Positions 42,656 through 55,789 are shown, numbered from the stretch's first letter. The stretch: 64,000 nucleotides of DNA from Galaxea fascicularis (GCA_948470475.1 OX419341.1:23307207-23371206), one strand, 5' to 3'. A program made the numbers and translations. Notes: generated by a model not told the origin, from the sequence alone.

Positions 42656-45030
42656 ATGAAGACCATCCTTGCTGGCCTAGTCCTTAGCCTCCTGGTGGTG
42701 ACCTCTAAGGCAGGTGACCCCGAAGCAATAGAACATGAAGATCTGGAAGACGAAATGAAAGATCCCGCGGAGTGGAAATTTGACGATGAACCTCGTGAAT
42801 CAACCACTTTGGAAGTAAGCTGCTCGATTTTCCTTCCTTGAATGAGAAACAATTCACAAGCCAAATCGTAGAAAAATTTACAAACTTAAAACATAAACGT
42901 CTGTTCTATAACACTCTTTTTTTCATAAGAATGACTAATTTTGGAGGTTGCTTGTCAACTTGCTCATCTGCTGTCGCGAACAAGATGTCTCGCCAACCAA
43001 CTCTTCTGGCAAATTTGGCTTTACAAAAAGCATCGAAAAACGCAACGAGAACAAATGACCAGCAATAAAAAATATGTATAAAATTATAATTATGCTTACG
43101 AGAAAGATCCCTATTTCTCACACGCGCATAAAGTCGAACCCGAACGTTTCTGTTCAAAGTGAACGTCTACATAAAATAAAAGATAAAAAATAAATCTGAA
43201 GTAATAAAGTGTGATGGCTCCTTAATTACAAGGGCTCAACGTTAATTATGATTAGGGCGAGAACAACATGAGTATCTTCATTGAGTAACTGGAAAGAAAA
43301 TACTCTGAACACAAAGGAATAGGCTTTGCTTTATTTTTGTGGAAGTACTCGTTTAAACCGCCCAAAATGTTGTCGTGTAGTAATGGCGAAAACCTTAAAA
43401 AATTTTACCCTCAGCCGCGCATATGAGTTTGGTACAAAAGATCTCTGAAGAATTCAGAGAATCGCTTTACTGTATACTCAATCAGCCTCCAGGGAATATT
43501 TCAATTTAGGGAACTGACACACTTATGTTCCCCGTAAAATGAACGTGATGAATCTTTTTTTTTCCTTGTTTAGATGGCTATGAAAATGTTAGTTGAATGC
43601 CTTAATCAAGATGGGAGAATGACCAAGAAATGTATGCGGAAGTTCAAAAGACAGGTACCAGACGAGATGGTGAGTACATGTAATTCCAGATATTATACTG
43701 TCTTATAAAGTAAGACTAGGAAACGTCGGATGCATTTAGTCTAAAACCGTGGCTGCTACATCACCGTTCCAAGGTCAAGCTCAGAAATATTTTTTGTCAA
43801 TACTTTGAAGATTTTATCAAAGATGCGCACCAGGCTGTTATTGTTTAGCTCATTGAAAAATTATACAGGAATTTGGCCCTGTGTACCAAATTGCCTCTTC
43901 GGACACGCCTATTTATGAAATACCTGACAAGATTTCTTTAAAACACAAAGATAATGGCTGTTTTCTCCTGTGGGGTTTGACAAACTGTCATAACCATAAG
44001 GAACTTAACCTCTGAAAGTTGTAAGTCCACAATGTTTAAGTGCCTTCAGTACTAGTTCTTTAGATAGCATCTGAATGAGATTAACTAACCAGCTAGCCAA
44101 ACAGCTGACTGACTGACTGATTGACTGACTGACTGGCTGACTGACTGACTGACTGACTGACTGACTGACTGACTGACTGACTGACTGACTGACTGACTGA
44201 CTGACTGGCTGGCTGACTGACTGACTGACTGGCTGGCTGACTGACTGACTGGCTGACTGAGTGGCTGGCTGACTGACTGACTGACTGGCTGGCTGGCTGG
44301 CTGGCTAACTGGCTAACTGGCTAACTGGCTGACTGGCTGACTGGCTGACTGACTGACTGACTAACTGACTGAGTGGCTGAGTGGCTGAGTGACTGACTGG
44401 CTGGTTGACTGGCTGGCTGGTTGGCTGGTTGGCTGGTTGGCTGGCTAGCTGGCTAGCTGGCTGACTGACTGACTGACTGACTGACTGACTGACTGACTGA
44501 CTGACTGACTGTCTGACTAACTGACTGACTGATTAGCTAATTTCCAACTGTTAACACCCTAATAACTAAATAACTGTCGAACAGATCAGACCAGCAGCTG
44601 AACAACTAACTTACACAACCAGTAAACGTTAACGGATCCAGCTTCCAGCCAGTAAAGGTTTGGATTGACAGTGATAATGTGCCTCGGGGAAGGGGAGGGC
44701 GGGTGTGTGTGGGTGGGGAAGGGGGGAGTTCTGGAAGTATCTCAATTCAAGTTCTTTTAAGGCTTGCTCCGAATAGATAGTCGAGCACTGAAACATGCAC
44801 ATGTTATATATGATGAAAAAAACCAAAATAATGAATCAATTATATTATCTTTTAAAGTCATGAAACCTGTATATTTTTCTCTCTTTTTCTAGTTTAAGGG
44901 TGCCATGGATGCTTTACGCCCTTGCAAGGATCGTCCCAAAAACGGTCAACAGTATCTTGGTTGCTTGATGAAATTGAAAGAACGTTTGTTTGATGTAGAA
45001 GCTAGCGCTTCAGGAGAAAACTGGATTTAA
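42656..45030 (+). CDS. Small secreted helical peptide, paralogue with four cysteines (unit 4)
   Basis: Three phase 0 exons: 42656-42814, 43574-43669 and 44893-45030, about 130 residues. Exon 1 encodes a signal peptide (MKTILAGLVLSLLVVTSKAG) and acidic segment. Exon 2 is nearly identical in protein sequence to that of the unit 3 gene. Exon 3 has lost the first cysteine (Gly in its place) and the fourth (Arg in its place) while keeping the second and third, and gains two residues before SGENWI. The paired loss suggests the first and fourth cysteines bond with each other in the relatives. The gene appears intact, with a poly(A) signal at 45138. Confidence 0.75.
44104..44533 (+). repeat. TGAC / TGGC tetranucleotide array (unit 4)
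   Basis: About 430 bases, in the same intron as the array at 38409-38769 but with different block order. Confidence 0.9.
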
Positions 45031-45137
45031 AATTATTCACCAATCTCTAATTTCAGCGGTGATATTTGGTCTTTATCAATAACGGTTTAAAGAAACACCT
45101 GTTAACTGTAGCAGTCTGCCAGCAAAAGAAGCTGTTG

Positions 45138-45143
45138 AATAAA
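45138..45143 (+). promoter_or_regulatory. AATAAA poly(A) signal (unit 4 gene)
   Basis: Same context as at 39318. Confidence 0.75.
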
Positions 45144-45309
45144 CTGTCTCATGATCCCTTAATGGTCTGTTCTTGTCTTCTGTAACATTTGAAAAGAGCT
45201 TGAAAAACGTTCACTTCAACCCACCCTCACTGGTTACTGTTCGCCTTGGCGAGCGGACTCACCGGCCTTCATTGGTGAGGTTCCCTGGGTAAATCATCAC
45301 CATCATCAT

Positions 45310-45610
45310 CATCATGATGACGATGGTGATGATGATCTCTGGCGAAGTCCTGATAGTTCTCCACTTTCTCTTCTTCCTTGATCTGATACCTGCATCTTCT
45401 GGTAATCCTACATCAATCAACTGGCAAATCTTCTCAAAGTGTTCACCAACAGCAGGTCCGGGTTAGCAACTCCAATCTCGTGATCTCTCCCTATGTTTAA
45501 GTCCCACAAGAATTTCAACTCCTCATTCTGACTCCTCATTCTTCTGGTTTCTGGCATATGCTCATACCACCTTTCTCCTCCACGAACACCGACAAAATTA
45601 CTAAATTCTG
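45310..45610 (-). mobile_element. LINE C-terminal fragment
   Basis: Minus-strand translation contains ERWYEHMPE and LKFLWDLNIGRDHEIG followed by NPDLLLV, a pattern common near the C-terminus of cnidarian non-LTR retroelement proteins. Preceded by a CAT/ATG microsatellite (45296-45340). Confidence 0.6.
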
Positions 45611-45715
45611 AGAGCAGCACAATTAATCCCAGATAGCACTCCGTAGGGGTACCTATTAAGTTTCTATGACAAAGGCGCGTAAGTTCGTAATTTTGTTGAA
45701 TGTACTATGAGTAAA

Positions 45716-45850
45716 AAATCGCACGACCTTCTCGTACAATTCGGGAATAATAGATACTCGTGATTTTTAAAGTTCTCAAATTGCACTCGGAGAACTTTCA
45801 AAATCACTCGTACCTATCAATCCCGAATTGTACTCGAGATCGTGCGATTT
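45716..45850. repeat. Hairpin MITE
   Basis: AAATCGCACGA with GTACAATTCGGGA on the left pairs with TCCCGAATTGTAC and TCGTGCGATTT on the right. No coding capacity. Confidence 0.7.
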
Positions 45851-45879
45851 CCTATACTAATTATCACTAGTACCACAAA

Positions 45880-47547
45880 ATAATTCAACTCCCTTCATAC
45901 GATACTTCAAAAACTTTGTTCTCAACACTTACACGCCATTTCAGGACCGGTTACCGCGGCACTGGAATTTCCTTCAGTCGAAGGGATCTTTGCTCAAAGA
46001 GTATTATAACCCCGTTTTAAAACTGTCGGATTAAACAGAAATCTGTAACTTCATATAAAGGTAAATGCAACTCTTTTGGTAACATTTCGTCAAGGAATAA
46101 CGCTGAAAAAATCTAAAGAATTTATTTGAGCTACCTCTATCAACGCTTTTGAGCATGATTATGTTGTAAAGAGATTTCCCGCCCTCTGGTTTGGTAAACT
46201 ATCTCATCTCTCATTTAATTTCAGCCCCGGCCATTGGTTTTGGGTATACGGTATCCACAGCCGTTTTAATTCAGGTAGATGGTATTTCACTGTCACAATT
46301 ATACAGACCTGAATTAAATGTGTCTAATTTTTTAGGTTTTTATAACTTTGAGGTATATATTAGTGTGTTACGGGGAAAATAATGGGTATATTGATATTCC
46401 ACTACACCCCTGATCGGGCCTCAGTGTATTTTATTTTATTTTGTTATCATTTTCTTTTTTTTATCAAATGACGTCAAAAGATTAGCAGATTTGTGTCCAG
46501 AGCACGTCCACACCAGTATCTGTTTCGCTTCTCAGTGGACTATAGATGAAAAGTGCATGGATGTCGTTCCAGATCCAAATGTGAGAACATACGAAACATG
46601 AACAGACAACTTTCTGCTTTGATTACTGACAGAGCGGCGGACATAACCTAACGGCATAAGACGGGTCTTTCAATTTTAGACCCAAAAAAAGAATAGAAGG
46701 AAAGAAGGAGAGAGAAAAGTACGTGTTTCAATCGTCGCTTTACCTCATTCGTAATACACCAAGTCACGAGCTTTTCAGCACCACACGCGCGTTCACTCTT
46801 TCTTTGATTAAAACACGCGCGAGTGTATTTTACAAACAATTAGGCAGCTTTGTCAACTATAAAAATTCATCATAGAACTACAGCTGCTCTATTCCCAGGT
46901 GGAGAAGAAGTGCTAATGATGCATTCATTACATTTCTGCGTCATCCCTTACTACTGTTCTTTCGTATACATAGTACGTCGAAAGATTTTAGTGGGATAAT
47001 TGGGTCCTACTACGCGGGAGTGCCATCAAGAGTAATACATCGATTTTATTTACTGAACTAACTTGATTTGACATATCTAAAAACCGTACAGCAAAAAGCT
47101 ACTGGAATAGTAAGAATTTAAAAATAAAGCATTCACGATTTCCTCCGTTATTTAGTGCTTTTTGTACTTTTGTAAGTTAACCGTCGAAATCTATTCTAGT
47201 GGGACTTTCTATGACATAACCAAAACCCAAAAAATTTCAAAGTAATTTCTTTTTTGTTTCCCTCTACCATGTGTTAAAAAGACCGCCAACAAAATCTTCT
47301 AAGACCAAATTGAACCAAGCACGAAGCAGTTTCGCAGCGTCATTATATATGTCCAGATGTTTGTGATGATTATATCCATTCAGATATTTTTGTGTATGCA
47401 AATGGCGACCACGTTTTTATGTCACTGAGATCAGGTGAACACACAATAGAACATGCAATAGCTACTCCAAGATTTGGCGATAGCCTTTGCGCACCCTGAC
47501 TTTCTAAAATTGCAATCAGCATTTCAGATTTTCACAGCACAGCAAAC
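45880..47547 (+). other. Intergenic, start of a fifth, diverged unit
   Basis: 45880-45990 matches 41395-41545 (AATTCAACTCCCTTCATACG and CAGTCGAAGGGA words). After that similarity fades. No gene is seen before 47548. Confidence 0.5.
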
Positions 47548-50500
47548 ATGAAACTGATCTTTGCCGCTTTATTGTGTACGATTGTTGCGATCGCCATAGC
47601 CAGATACGCAGACACTTTTGAGGACGAATTAAGTCAACTTCTGGACCCAAAGCCTTCTTACGATGAGGCGCAGAAGATGCGGTTTGAAATGTTCGACCTG
47701 GAGGCAAGTTTATAACGACTTAAACTTTGATTTTCCTAGCATAAGGCATGATAACAAAGATAGAAAAACTTTGAAAAGCTAATTTATCTGATTGAATTTT
47801 TGTTAAATAATTGACACTGATTGTAAAAAAGATCAAGGGGAGAAAAAAGGCCATTTGCAGAAGCAAACCTAGTAGCATTCAAATTACTGGATGAATTTAT
47901 GAACGGCCTGCAGGTCCAATATCTCTTACAAATACTCCAAAAATTAATGAAATCTGTTCAGGAACTTGTGATTTGATGGAAAAGTAACAGGAACTCAAAC
48001 CAGACGAAAAGAACTGGTATATACTTTGATACAAAACAAGCAAAATGTCTTTCATTGGGTTTTATACGGCCCGAAAAGCCAATCAATAATCTGTTTAGAG
48101 GCTATTCTTTGATTCCCAAAAACTGAAAACGTCAAAATTGATGATCGATCGTTAAAAAAAATACCTTTGCTTCGTATCAGCGTCTTCGACGGTTCAAGCG
48201 TGCGCAACTTTCAGCTGCGGTCCGCAACTACACTGTACCGCAACAAGTTTTATTTTGATGTCATTTAACACTCCAAAACTAAGTAGAGGCTACATAAGAC
48301 TGCAAAAAAATGAGTGCCTACATAAGCGACGAGGCGAGTCTGCCTCTTGAATCACACAAACTTCTACTTATTGGTATTGAGCTTTCGCGTCGCCCAGCTC
48401 AACGGCGAGGTTTTCTTTTTTCGCTTGACATTTTAGCTTTGCGCTTTCGGCGCGGCGATATTTTGGTTTTTTTATAGTTGTCTTTGCAGGCAAAGAAACT
48501 TGCTCAATCAGTCGATGTTTTAAGCAGTATCTCCCTGAAAGCACTTCTTAATTTGTAATTTCAGTAATAAGGCACAGTTTCATTCGTTTATTCAGTAATT
48601 CATCCTTGCCCAACTCAGAATTTTGATTAACTTTGTTATTATGATATGTTCTACTGAACAATGATATCTGCTGTTCACTATTAAATCTTTGTTGTAAGAG
48701 GAAAAACCCTGTTCCCACGATTCCTAATTTGTTTCCTTATTGTCAGTTGCGTGTGGGTCATTTACGCGTTGGTACCAGACTCAAGGCAAAACCTAACTAC
48801 AAATTTCTTATAATACGACCGATAAAGCCCAAGTCAAAGGAAGAGAGCTGAAAGATTGAAAATTATATCCGTCCTAAATTAAATCTTCCAAGATGACAAC
48901 AACCTTTCAATTTGATTATTTTTTTAAATTGTACTGGTTTCGTTCTCAGCAAGTGTCCTCTGTGAATGTTGATGATTATAATTTTAATATTACTGTTCGC
49001 CCACCTCAGGCCAGTTTCAGTAATTCGCCTGGCTGATTGGTTATCAAGTTCACCTGGCCGAAATTTTGACAGTCCTCAATTTTTCATATGAACATTTTTC
49101 CCTCCATCTCTCTCCAAATTGGATAGCATTACTGAAACCTTCACTTACACCAACTGAGAGAGCAACAAATGTAGGTTCATAAGGGTCTAGAAGGAAAAGG
49201 ATCGATAATTATTATCTTAATTAAGAGTAGCAAGAAAAAGACAAAGCAAAAAAAACAGACAAAGAAGAATAAACAGGTAATGAGTCTTGCGAGCATCTTT
49301 TCACTATATATAATTGTATAGTTCCTATTAGAAAGATAAGATTCTACACTATACCTAACTACAGTTTAACTACTATAGTTTAAGCTGAGTGGTAGTTATA
49401 ATTTCACTTTATATTTAAGTCCGGACCCATGGCATTTTTGAAACCGAAGGCCATAGTGCAAGCTTGAGATATAAAATAATATTATTGCTTCCCTTTTAAC
49501 CGGTTTTAAGCTAACCTTTTATTTAGGCATTTATATATATTTAGCTCAATTGTCCACAAATAGTCTTAATATGCATTTTGTTCCTACGTAAAATCTTTTC
49601 TGAAATTATTTCTGGTTTTATTCATCACAACTGCAATTTTTGCTTTTCACCGTTAAAGGCAAGTCTGAAAAATCTCGTGGATTGTCTTGGTAAAGCAACG
49701 GACAAGAAAAGCGAAGAGGGATGTTTCAATAAAATCTTGGAACACTTAAAGCCTTATCCAGAGAAAGTAAGTAGCAATATTTTTTGAGGGTTGTTTTTTT
49801 TTTTTTATGTTCAGACCTCTGGTCACGCTGGAGAGGAACGGTTACCCAAACAAATCCGAACTTCGTCGAAGTTCAAATGCCGGCCGGATCTGGCCACGCG
49901 TGCGGGCCTACCTACGCGGGAGGAACGGCTTCACCGACCAAAGCTGCTCTGTTTGGGATGACATATATTGCCGGTTTAATTTCATTTGCATGACTGTAAA
50001 ACTTTGATTCCGTCGGGACAAAATGACCTATACTCCTTTAGAATCGACAGAATTGGAGGATTGTTGTTGGAGTAGAGTTTGGGCTTTGGAGGTGGGCAGA
50101 GGTTGAAAATGATCACGCAAACATTTTACTTCTGTGTTTGAAAACTTTTCAACAACTGTAAGCAACTCAATATTGAACCAATAGGTACTCACATCATATG
50201 ACCTCTTTAGAACCCTGGCCAAGTCCTAGAACACGCTTACATACAAGACCTGAGACGGTGTGAGTTCTCTGAACTAGTTGTACGGTTATCGTCTACGTAC
50301 GGTTTACTCCTCTCCCTCAGTCTACTAGTATATGCAATTTATTTGAAACAGCGCTGTTTATTTTTCCTGTTAAACCATTTGACCTGTCCTCATCCATTCA
50401 CCATAATTGATGGATAACAAATTATTTCCTTTTCCTCCAAATTAATCCAAGGTTACCTTTTTATGAATAGCAACAGGCCATTTTCAGTCACGTAACAGGA

Positions 50501-50713
50501 TCTACGGTTTTCGAAGCACTTTTAGCGCAAGTGACTGGAGCCATTGGACGCATGTGCACAAAGCTGTGCAAAACTTAAACCATAAAGTTTTAATTTCTCT
50601 CTTATTATCTCTAGGAACGCTGTTTTGAAGACTTGGAGAAATGCTACTTTTCTGACAAAATGGGGTTCTCGTCATGCCTTGAAGACCTGAGGAAGTGTGT
50701 GGCACCTATGTAG
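47548..50713 (+). CDS. Small secreted six-cysteine helical peptide, distant paralogue
   Basis: Three phase 0 exons: 47548-47703, 49659-49766 and 50615-50713, about 120 residues. Exon 1 encodes a signal peptide (MKLIFAALLCTIVAIAIA) and an acidic propeptide-like segment (FEDELSQLLDPKPS). Its donor is GAG|GCAAGT, a GC-AG intron; no GT donor fits. Exon 2 has LVDCLGKATDKKSEEGC and ends LKPYPEK. Exon 3 has CFEDLEKC and CLEDLRKC, giving C-x6-C-x10-C-x6-C, then VAPM. The exon plan, phases and cysteine layout match the genes at 36541 and 42656 although the sequence has diverged. A poly(A) signal AATAAA is at 50828-50833. Confidence 0.72.
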
Positions 50714-50969
50714 ATCAGATGACCTTACAAAATTCCAAGGACATGTCAAAACATTACGACATTGGTACTGAACACGTCTCGTTAATGAGCTGTTACGGCG
50801 TATTTCTAAGTTTGAGTATGAGATGGGAATAAAAACTGCTTTAAATATATCACTTTGTTTTAATTTCTTTTAAGTAAAAAAAAAATGTGTCCCAACTGCG
50901 ACGGTCTCTTCTGATTTGGAAGGGTGTTCAAAGTTCATCAAAAATGAAAAGAAGCTAGGAATAGTGGAA

Positions 50970-51206
50970 CACTATGGCCAAGTGGCAGCGGGCATTACCC
51001 CTTGAATTTGCGAAATAAAGTTTGAGCCCGAACATTAGCGGCCGTGGACCGCTGTTTCGGCCTGTTAAGCTTGTGGGATGTGGCTTCAAGTGACAAGAAC
51101 ACTCATTCCTGTCACTCGAAGCCACATCCCATGACTGCTAATCCTCGGGCTCAAACTTTACTTGGTATATTTAAGGGGTAATGCCCGATGCCATGTGGCC
51201 ATAGTG
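50970..51206. repeat. Palindromic element
   Basis: CACTATGGCCAAGTGG at the left pairs with CCATGTGGCCATAGTG at the right, with GGATGTGGCTTC arms near the centre. Probably a MITE. Confidence 0.7.
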
Positions 51207-51684
51207 CCCAATGAGTTGCTTTCAGCTTACCTAGACACATTAATTTGTGAGGTATTCTTGTCACTCGAAGCCACATTGTTGCATCGTTGCATGATTTAAA
51301 AGATAAATCTGAGCAGTATGATTTCAAAATTTCACGTTTCATAAAATCTCGAGCTTTTAACCTTTCCCATAAAAGACTCAAACACTAGAGTACTACATGG
51401 TTCATATTTAACAGTAGATAACAATTAGAATATCAGCTTTATGCTTGAAGACCCAGATCCACCCCTTGTCTTCAGATAACCCCAGCAGCAAAGACAGCAT
51501 TTGTGCACTGATTGTAAAATTTCTTAACGGGTCTTCTTCACCCTTTATCGTATCCACCTCTTCATATGCGGAAGCAGGCCTTGGCGTCTTTTAGCTTCTT
51601 GTCCAGCATTCTAAATTGTTCTGACTTTGCGTCACCCAAGCATTTGAAAACGAATCCTATTTGACATCTTCGGAGCATTCGAGA

Positions 51685-52099
51685 GGCTAGTTTTCATATG
51701 TCGGGAAAATCCCAGACGATCGGGGATTTCACCGTTTCCCGACCGTCCCAGATTATTCCGACTAATGAAAACTAGAAATCGTTGACATCCCCGATCGTTT
51801 AGGATGGTCGGAGAGAAATCTGGAAAAATGGGAGTGTTTCTATTTTCCCGACGCGTCCCATCGTTCTACGATAGGCAGCGAACATTCCCGACATATGAAA
51901 ACACAAATTTGTATTGTTTGTGAAGCCGGCTCGTTACCAGTTCTCTAAGTTCTTTGGCTCCAGTCCCTCCCTCACGAATAAAATTGGCGTCTGTCATCGC
52001 CGTCTGACGATTTTTCAATATCTCGGCAAAATCTGGGACGGTCGGGAAACAGTGAAATCCCGGATCGTCTGGGATTTTCCCAACACATGAAAACTAGCC
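51685..52099. repeat. Long-armed MITE
   Basis: GGCTAGTTTTCATATGTCGG on the left pairs with the complement ending GAAAACTAGCC; repeated GGGACGGTCGGGAAA and CGATCGTCTGGGATTTTCCC words lie inside. No gene. Confidence 0.7.
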
Positions 52100-52365
52100 T
52101 CCTTTGCTCTTTTCTATGACATTCTGATAAAGTCTGCGTCCCGCTAAGCTTGTCTGACAAGACCAAACAATTCCAAACTAACCACCCAGATGGAGGTCTC
52201 CCGATAAAGCAAAATTTATATGTGACGGAAAAAGAATGACCATTAGCCGTGATTTACATGAAAAGGCAATTTTTTAACTGTTTAACATGTGCCGTGAAAG
52301 CTATACCACCATTTGGGACCCTCCTAAATCATTCTGATGTTTCTTTGAGCAAGTATAATGTTTGT

Positions 52366-52770
52366 GAGTGATGTATATGAAATGAATCATATATGAACTA
52401 CGGAAATGGAATCAAATGAAGACTGATCCTCGCAGTTGTGAACACTTCTTTACGCAATTGCATATAATTGTGTTCACAACTGGGAGGACCAGTCCTCATT
52501 TGATTCCATTTCCGCAGTTTATATATGATTCGTTTCATATACATCACTCACATTCATCTCTTTCACGGGAACATGTAAACCTACAATTGACCTGCTCCGA
52601 ACGCCAGTGGCTTCATAGCTCAGTTGGCTAGAGCGTCGCACCGGTATCACGAGGTCACGGGTTCAAATCCCGTTGAAGTCCTGAATTTTTTTAGGCTTTT
52701 TTACACAATTGCATATACGATTGCGTCATTGCGTTCACAACTGCGAGGATCAGTCTTCATTTGATTTTGG
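52366..52770. mobile_element. Palindromic dispersed repeat carrying a tRNA-like gene
   Basis: GATGTATATGAAATGAATCA and GGAAATGGAATCAAATGA occur as inverted copies around 52366-52430 and 52490-52560. A tRNA-like sequence follows, then CAGTCTTCATTTGATT repeats the arm near 52750. This pattern is widespread in coral genomes. Confidence 0.65.
52609..52681 (+). tRNA. tRNA-like sequence (probable pseudogene or SINE head)
   Basis: The acceptor stem GGCTTCA pairs with TGAAGTC with one wobble; D arm GCTC/GAGC, A box TAGCTCAGTTGG and B box GGTTCAAATCC are all present. The anticodon stem pairs only at three positions and position 33 is not T, so no isotype is assigned. There is no CCA, as expected. It lies within a dispersed repeat and is probably not a working tRNA gene. 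Confidence 0.55.
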
Positions 52771-53341
52771 TTTTGAATATATGTTTGGTATTCCAACTAA
52801 CTGTAGTTTGTCAGGGATAATGTCATCTAACGCGTAAATTACTCTAGAATTCTATTGGCGGCTACAGGGCGTGTATTTTGGAACTACCATTTTTAAATTC
52901 CAAGGTTCCGATTAAGCATCAAACAGACACAACAGTTTACCAAGACGCAGTGAAAGCCAACACAAGAAAGACCAAACAACAGTGATAATTGAAAAACCAA
53001 GTTCTTAAAGGAGAACTAGCATGAGCTACGCATGCTCCCGCTGACGCTCAAACTTGAAAAAGATTAGGCTAAGATTTTTCAAGTTGAACCGTGAAAACAA
53101 AATGGCGTCCTCAAGTGGGGGATTCGGCCTTGGTCATGGCGGTCGGAGAGACAATTCTGCTCGAAAAAAGATAGCTCTAACCGATCGCAAAGATCCCAAG
53201 GAGTGGTTCAAGTGCCATAAAAGAATTTATTTATCGACTACTATTTTTCATTCTTGGATCAACTCGCACATGCGCAACTCATGATACTTCCCCTTTAAAT
53301 CCTCCCCTTTAAGATTTGGTTTTCATAACATCGTCAACTTA

Positions 53342-53453
53342 GGCCCCGTTTATATGGAGAAAAGTTGTCCCGGGTAGAAGGGTCACCCGCCTACCCGAGC
53401 TACCGTGGGCGAGCCAACTTTTCATACATTTGCTTACAAAACTTAGCGAACAG

Positions 53454-53491
<38 letters not shown>

Positions 53492-53900
53492 TGACCCTCC
53501 TAGCCGGGTCACCCTCTTTTGATGGTAGGGTCACCCTCCTAGCCGAGCCAACTTTTCTCCATATAACCACTTTGGCTCGCGGTCAGCCGGGACAACTCCA
53601 CGGAAAGTGAAGTCCGTATTTTATCTTTAAAATGAACATTGTGGCGTAAAATTGCTATCAAAGAAGCTAAATCTAAGTCAACAGTGACCAGTGTGAGTGA
53701 TTTAAAAAATGGAAATCCAGCGGAAAGAGGGATATTGAAGTTATGAATTATTAAGCAGGGCCAATGAATAATTAAGTAGTGTCAACTTCGACTCGGTCAA
53801 CCGGGACAACTTTACTCATGTAAACAGTCGTGAGAAGTTGGCTCGGCAAGGCGGGTGACCCCTGCTACCCGGGACAACTTTTCAGCATATAAACGGGGCC
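53342..53900. mobile_element. Harbinger-like MITE with TTA duplications
   Basis: Ends GGCCCCGTTTATATGG and its inverted match ATATAAACGGGGCC, flanked by TTA (53339-53341 and 53901-53903). PIF/Harbinger elements make 3-base TWA duplications. Internal repeats of AAGTTGGCTCGG and GGGTGACCC words. No transposase. Confidence 0.65.
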
Positions 53901-53903
53901 TTA

Positions 53904-55440
53904 AACAAGCCTAGATCGACCACAAAAAATTATTTCTCCCCAGAAGTAGTTCCGAAAAAAAGATATGACTTTGGTTGGTCTTGTTTTAGGATTCGCTTAA
54001 ATGTATTTCAAAAGAAGATGTGAGAACCCCCCCACCCCCCCCCCCCAGGATCCAAAGTAAATGTAAATTGTTATATATCACTACTTATCCACGAGAGTTA
54101 AAATCTTTAATCTTCAAGTTAAAAAAAAAGGGCTGCATAATTAAAGGTAGAAAATGGCTACTTAACGTTGGACTGATTTGAAACAGCCAATTGTTGGTGT
54201 AAACCGGCTAAGCTTTTAGCGGACTGGCTACCAGTGGGCGCATATTTAGATGGTGGAACGGCGTAAGCACAAAACACAAAGTTTGGAACAAATTTTCGTT
54301 GGTATTCACGTATTTCTATTGCTGTACTATTTCCCATTCCGGAATTTTTAGAATCATTTCATCCCTGATTGATTTTGCCGGAGCACCCAGTCAAATTCAG
54401 AGTTGATCACAGTTCGAACAAAAGTTTCCTAATTGAAGATAAATCAAGACAAGTTTTAAGCGCTTGAAGCTTTTTTGGTTTATTTTGACTTCCACTTAAA
54501 CTTCTTTAGAAGAACACCATAACAGCTAATTTGTTTACAAATACCGTATTATTTCCTACTCTGTACGTGGAATACTGCAGAGTTATCTAATCTACAGGTT
54601 TGTTCACGCAATTTTCAAAGTCAGTTAGACATATCAGGTTTTCTGATTTGGGGGAAAAGTGACAATTCTCCAATGCTTCAAAACAAGGTTTCTAGGGAAA
54701 AAGAGAGAAATCAAATTTCAGTAAAAGGTCGAAGAACACGTTGATTGAAAAGTATCGCTGCGCATCCAGCTCCTCGCACAAGAAACCAATATTAGAGCTG
54801 CGCAGGGCACAGGGGAAATAAAATCCATACAAACGACGTGTCTAATTTTGATGCTGCGTACCCCAAAATCATAAAAACTCTTAAAATATTTTACATTTTT
54901 GTGTCAACTGTAAATTCCCGTCATGCACCTACTATTTGGAAATAACTCACGTGAAAATCACTCTTTATTTGGCCATTCTTAAGAATATCACCAACATTCA
55001 ATGTAAAAACATTTACAAGTTTTATATGATTTTGGCGGTTGCTGTCACTAAATTAGAGAAGTTTGTATGTATTTTTAACTATGTCAAAGTCCATAACATG
55101 GTCTCTGTTCAATCTAGTTAAACCGAGCATCAAACTTGGTCAAATGACCAATCTCAAAGTTACCTTTTACGTGAAGGTGTCAATTTATCGATTGGTTGAA
55201 TTTTGAAACTCGCCTTGGTTTCCCGTGTGTAACACTAAAATGGCCAATAGGTTGAAACGTGGCTCTTGGCTCATCGCTTCTGTAAGAATGGACTGCAACT
55301 ACATGAATTTAGTTGAATTAAAGACAAATGAAAGTGCTTTGTTGTTCTCCAAGAATGCCCGAGGAATAAATGGAGGAAAAAGGCCCGCACTACTTCATGT
55401 TCAATGGCAGCTTCATTCAAATTTCGATCGAGCTCGGTAT
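53904..55440. other. Intergenic, no gene recognised
   Basis: AT-rich with homopolymer runs; no splice-framed exon or repeat that I can name. Confidence 0.5.
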
Positions 55441-55445
55441 TTTTA

Positions 55446-55595
55446 GCGGAGCTCCGCGCGCGCCGAAGGCGCGCGCGCGCGGAGCACCATTGATAAGAAA
55501 ATATGGTAACCCATCCATCCGAGAAATTTTGGTTATGACGTCATCGTACGACCGACCGTCCGACCGTCCGACCGACCGTACGTACGTCCACCCCA
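55446..55595. repeat. GC-rich hairpin and CGAC/CGTC tetranucleotide array
   Basis: GCGGAGCTCCGCGCGCGCC faces GGCGCGCGCGCGCGGAGC, followed by ACCGACCGTCCGACCGTCC units (about 55548-55590). Probably the end of a dispersed repeat. Confidence 0.65.
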
Positions 55596-55789
55596 TCATG
55601 TAAGCCAAAGTCAAATGTGATACTCCAGTTAACCCTCTCGTGTGCAAGCTCGCATGTAGGCGCGCTTCCATATGGACTGTTTTTGGAAAGATCATTTGGC
55701 CATACACGCAGTTCTCAACCCGCGTTTTTGTGGCGGGAAATTGCATGACCAAATTTTGAAGACAGTTTTAAAACAAAGTCAGTTTTGTC

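Noticed and set aside
53054..53284. Frame with MASSSGGFGLGHGGRR
   Set aside because: Short, no splice context or homologue that I recognise; could be an exon, but the support is too weak.
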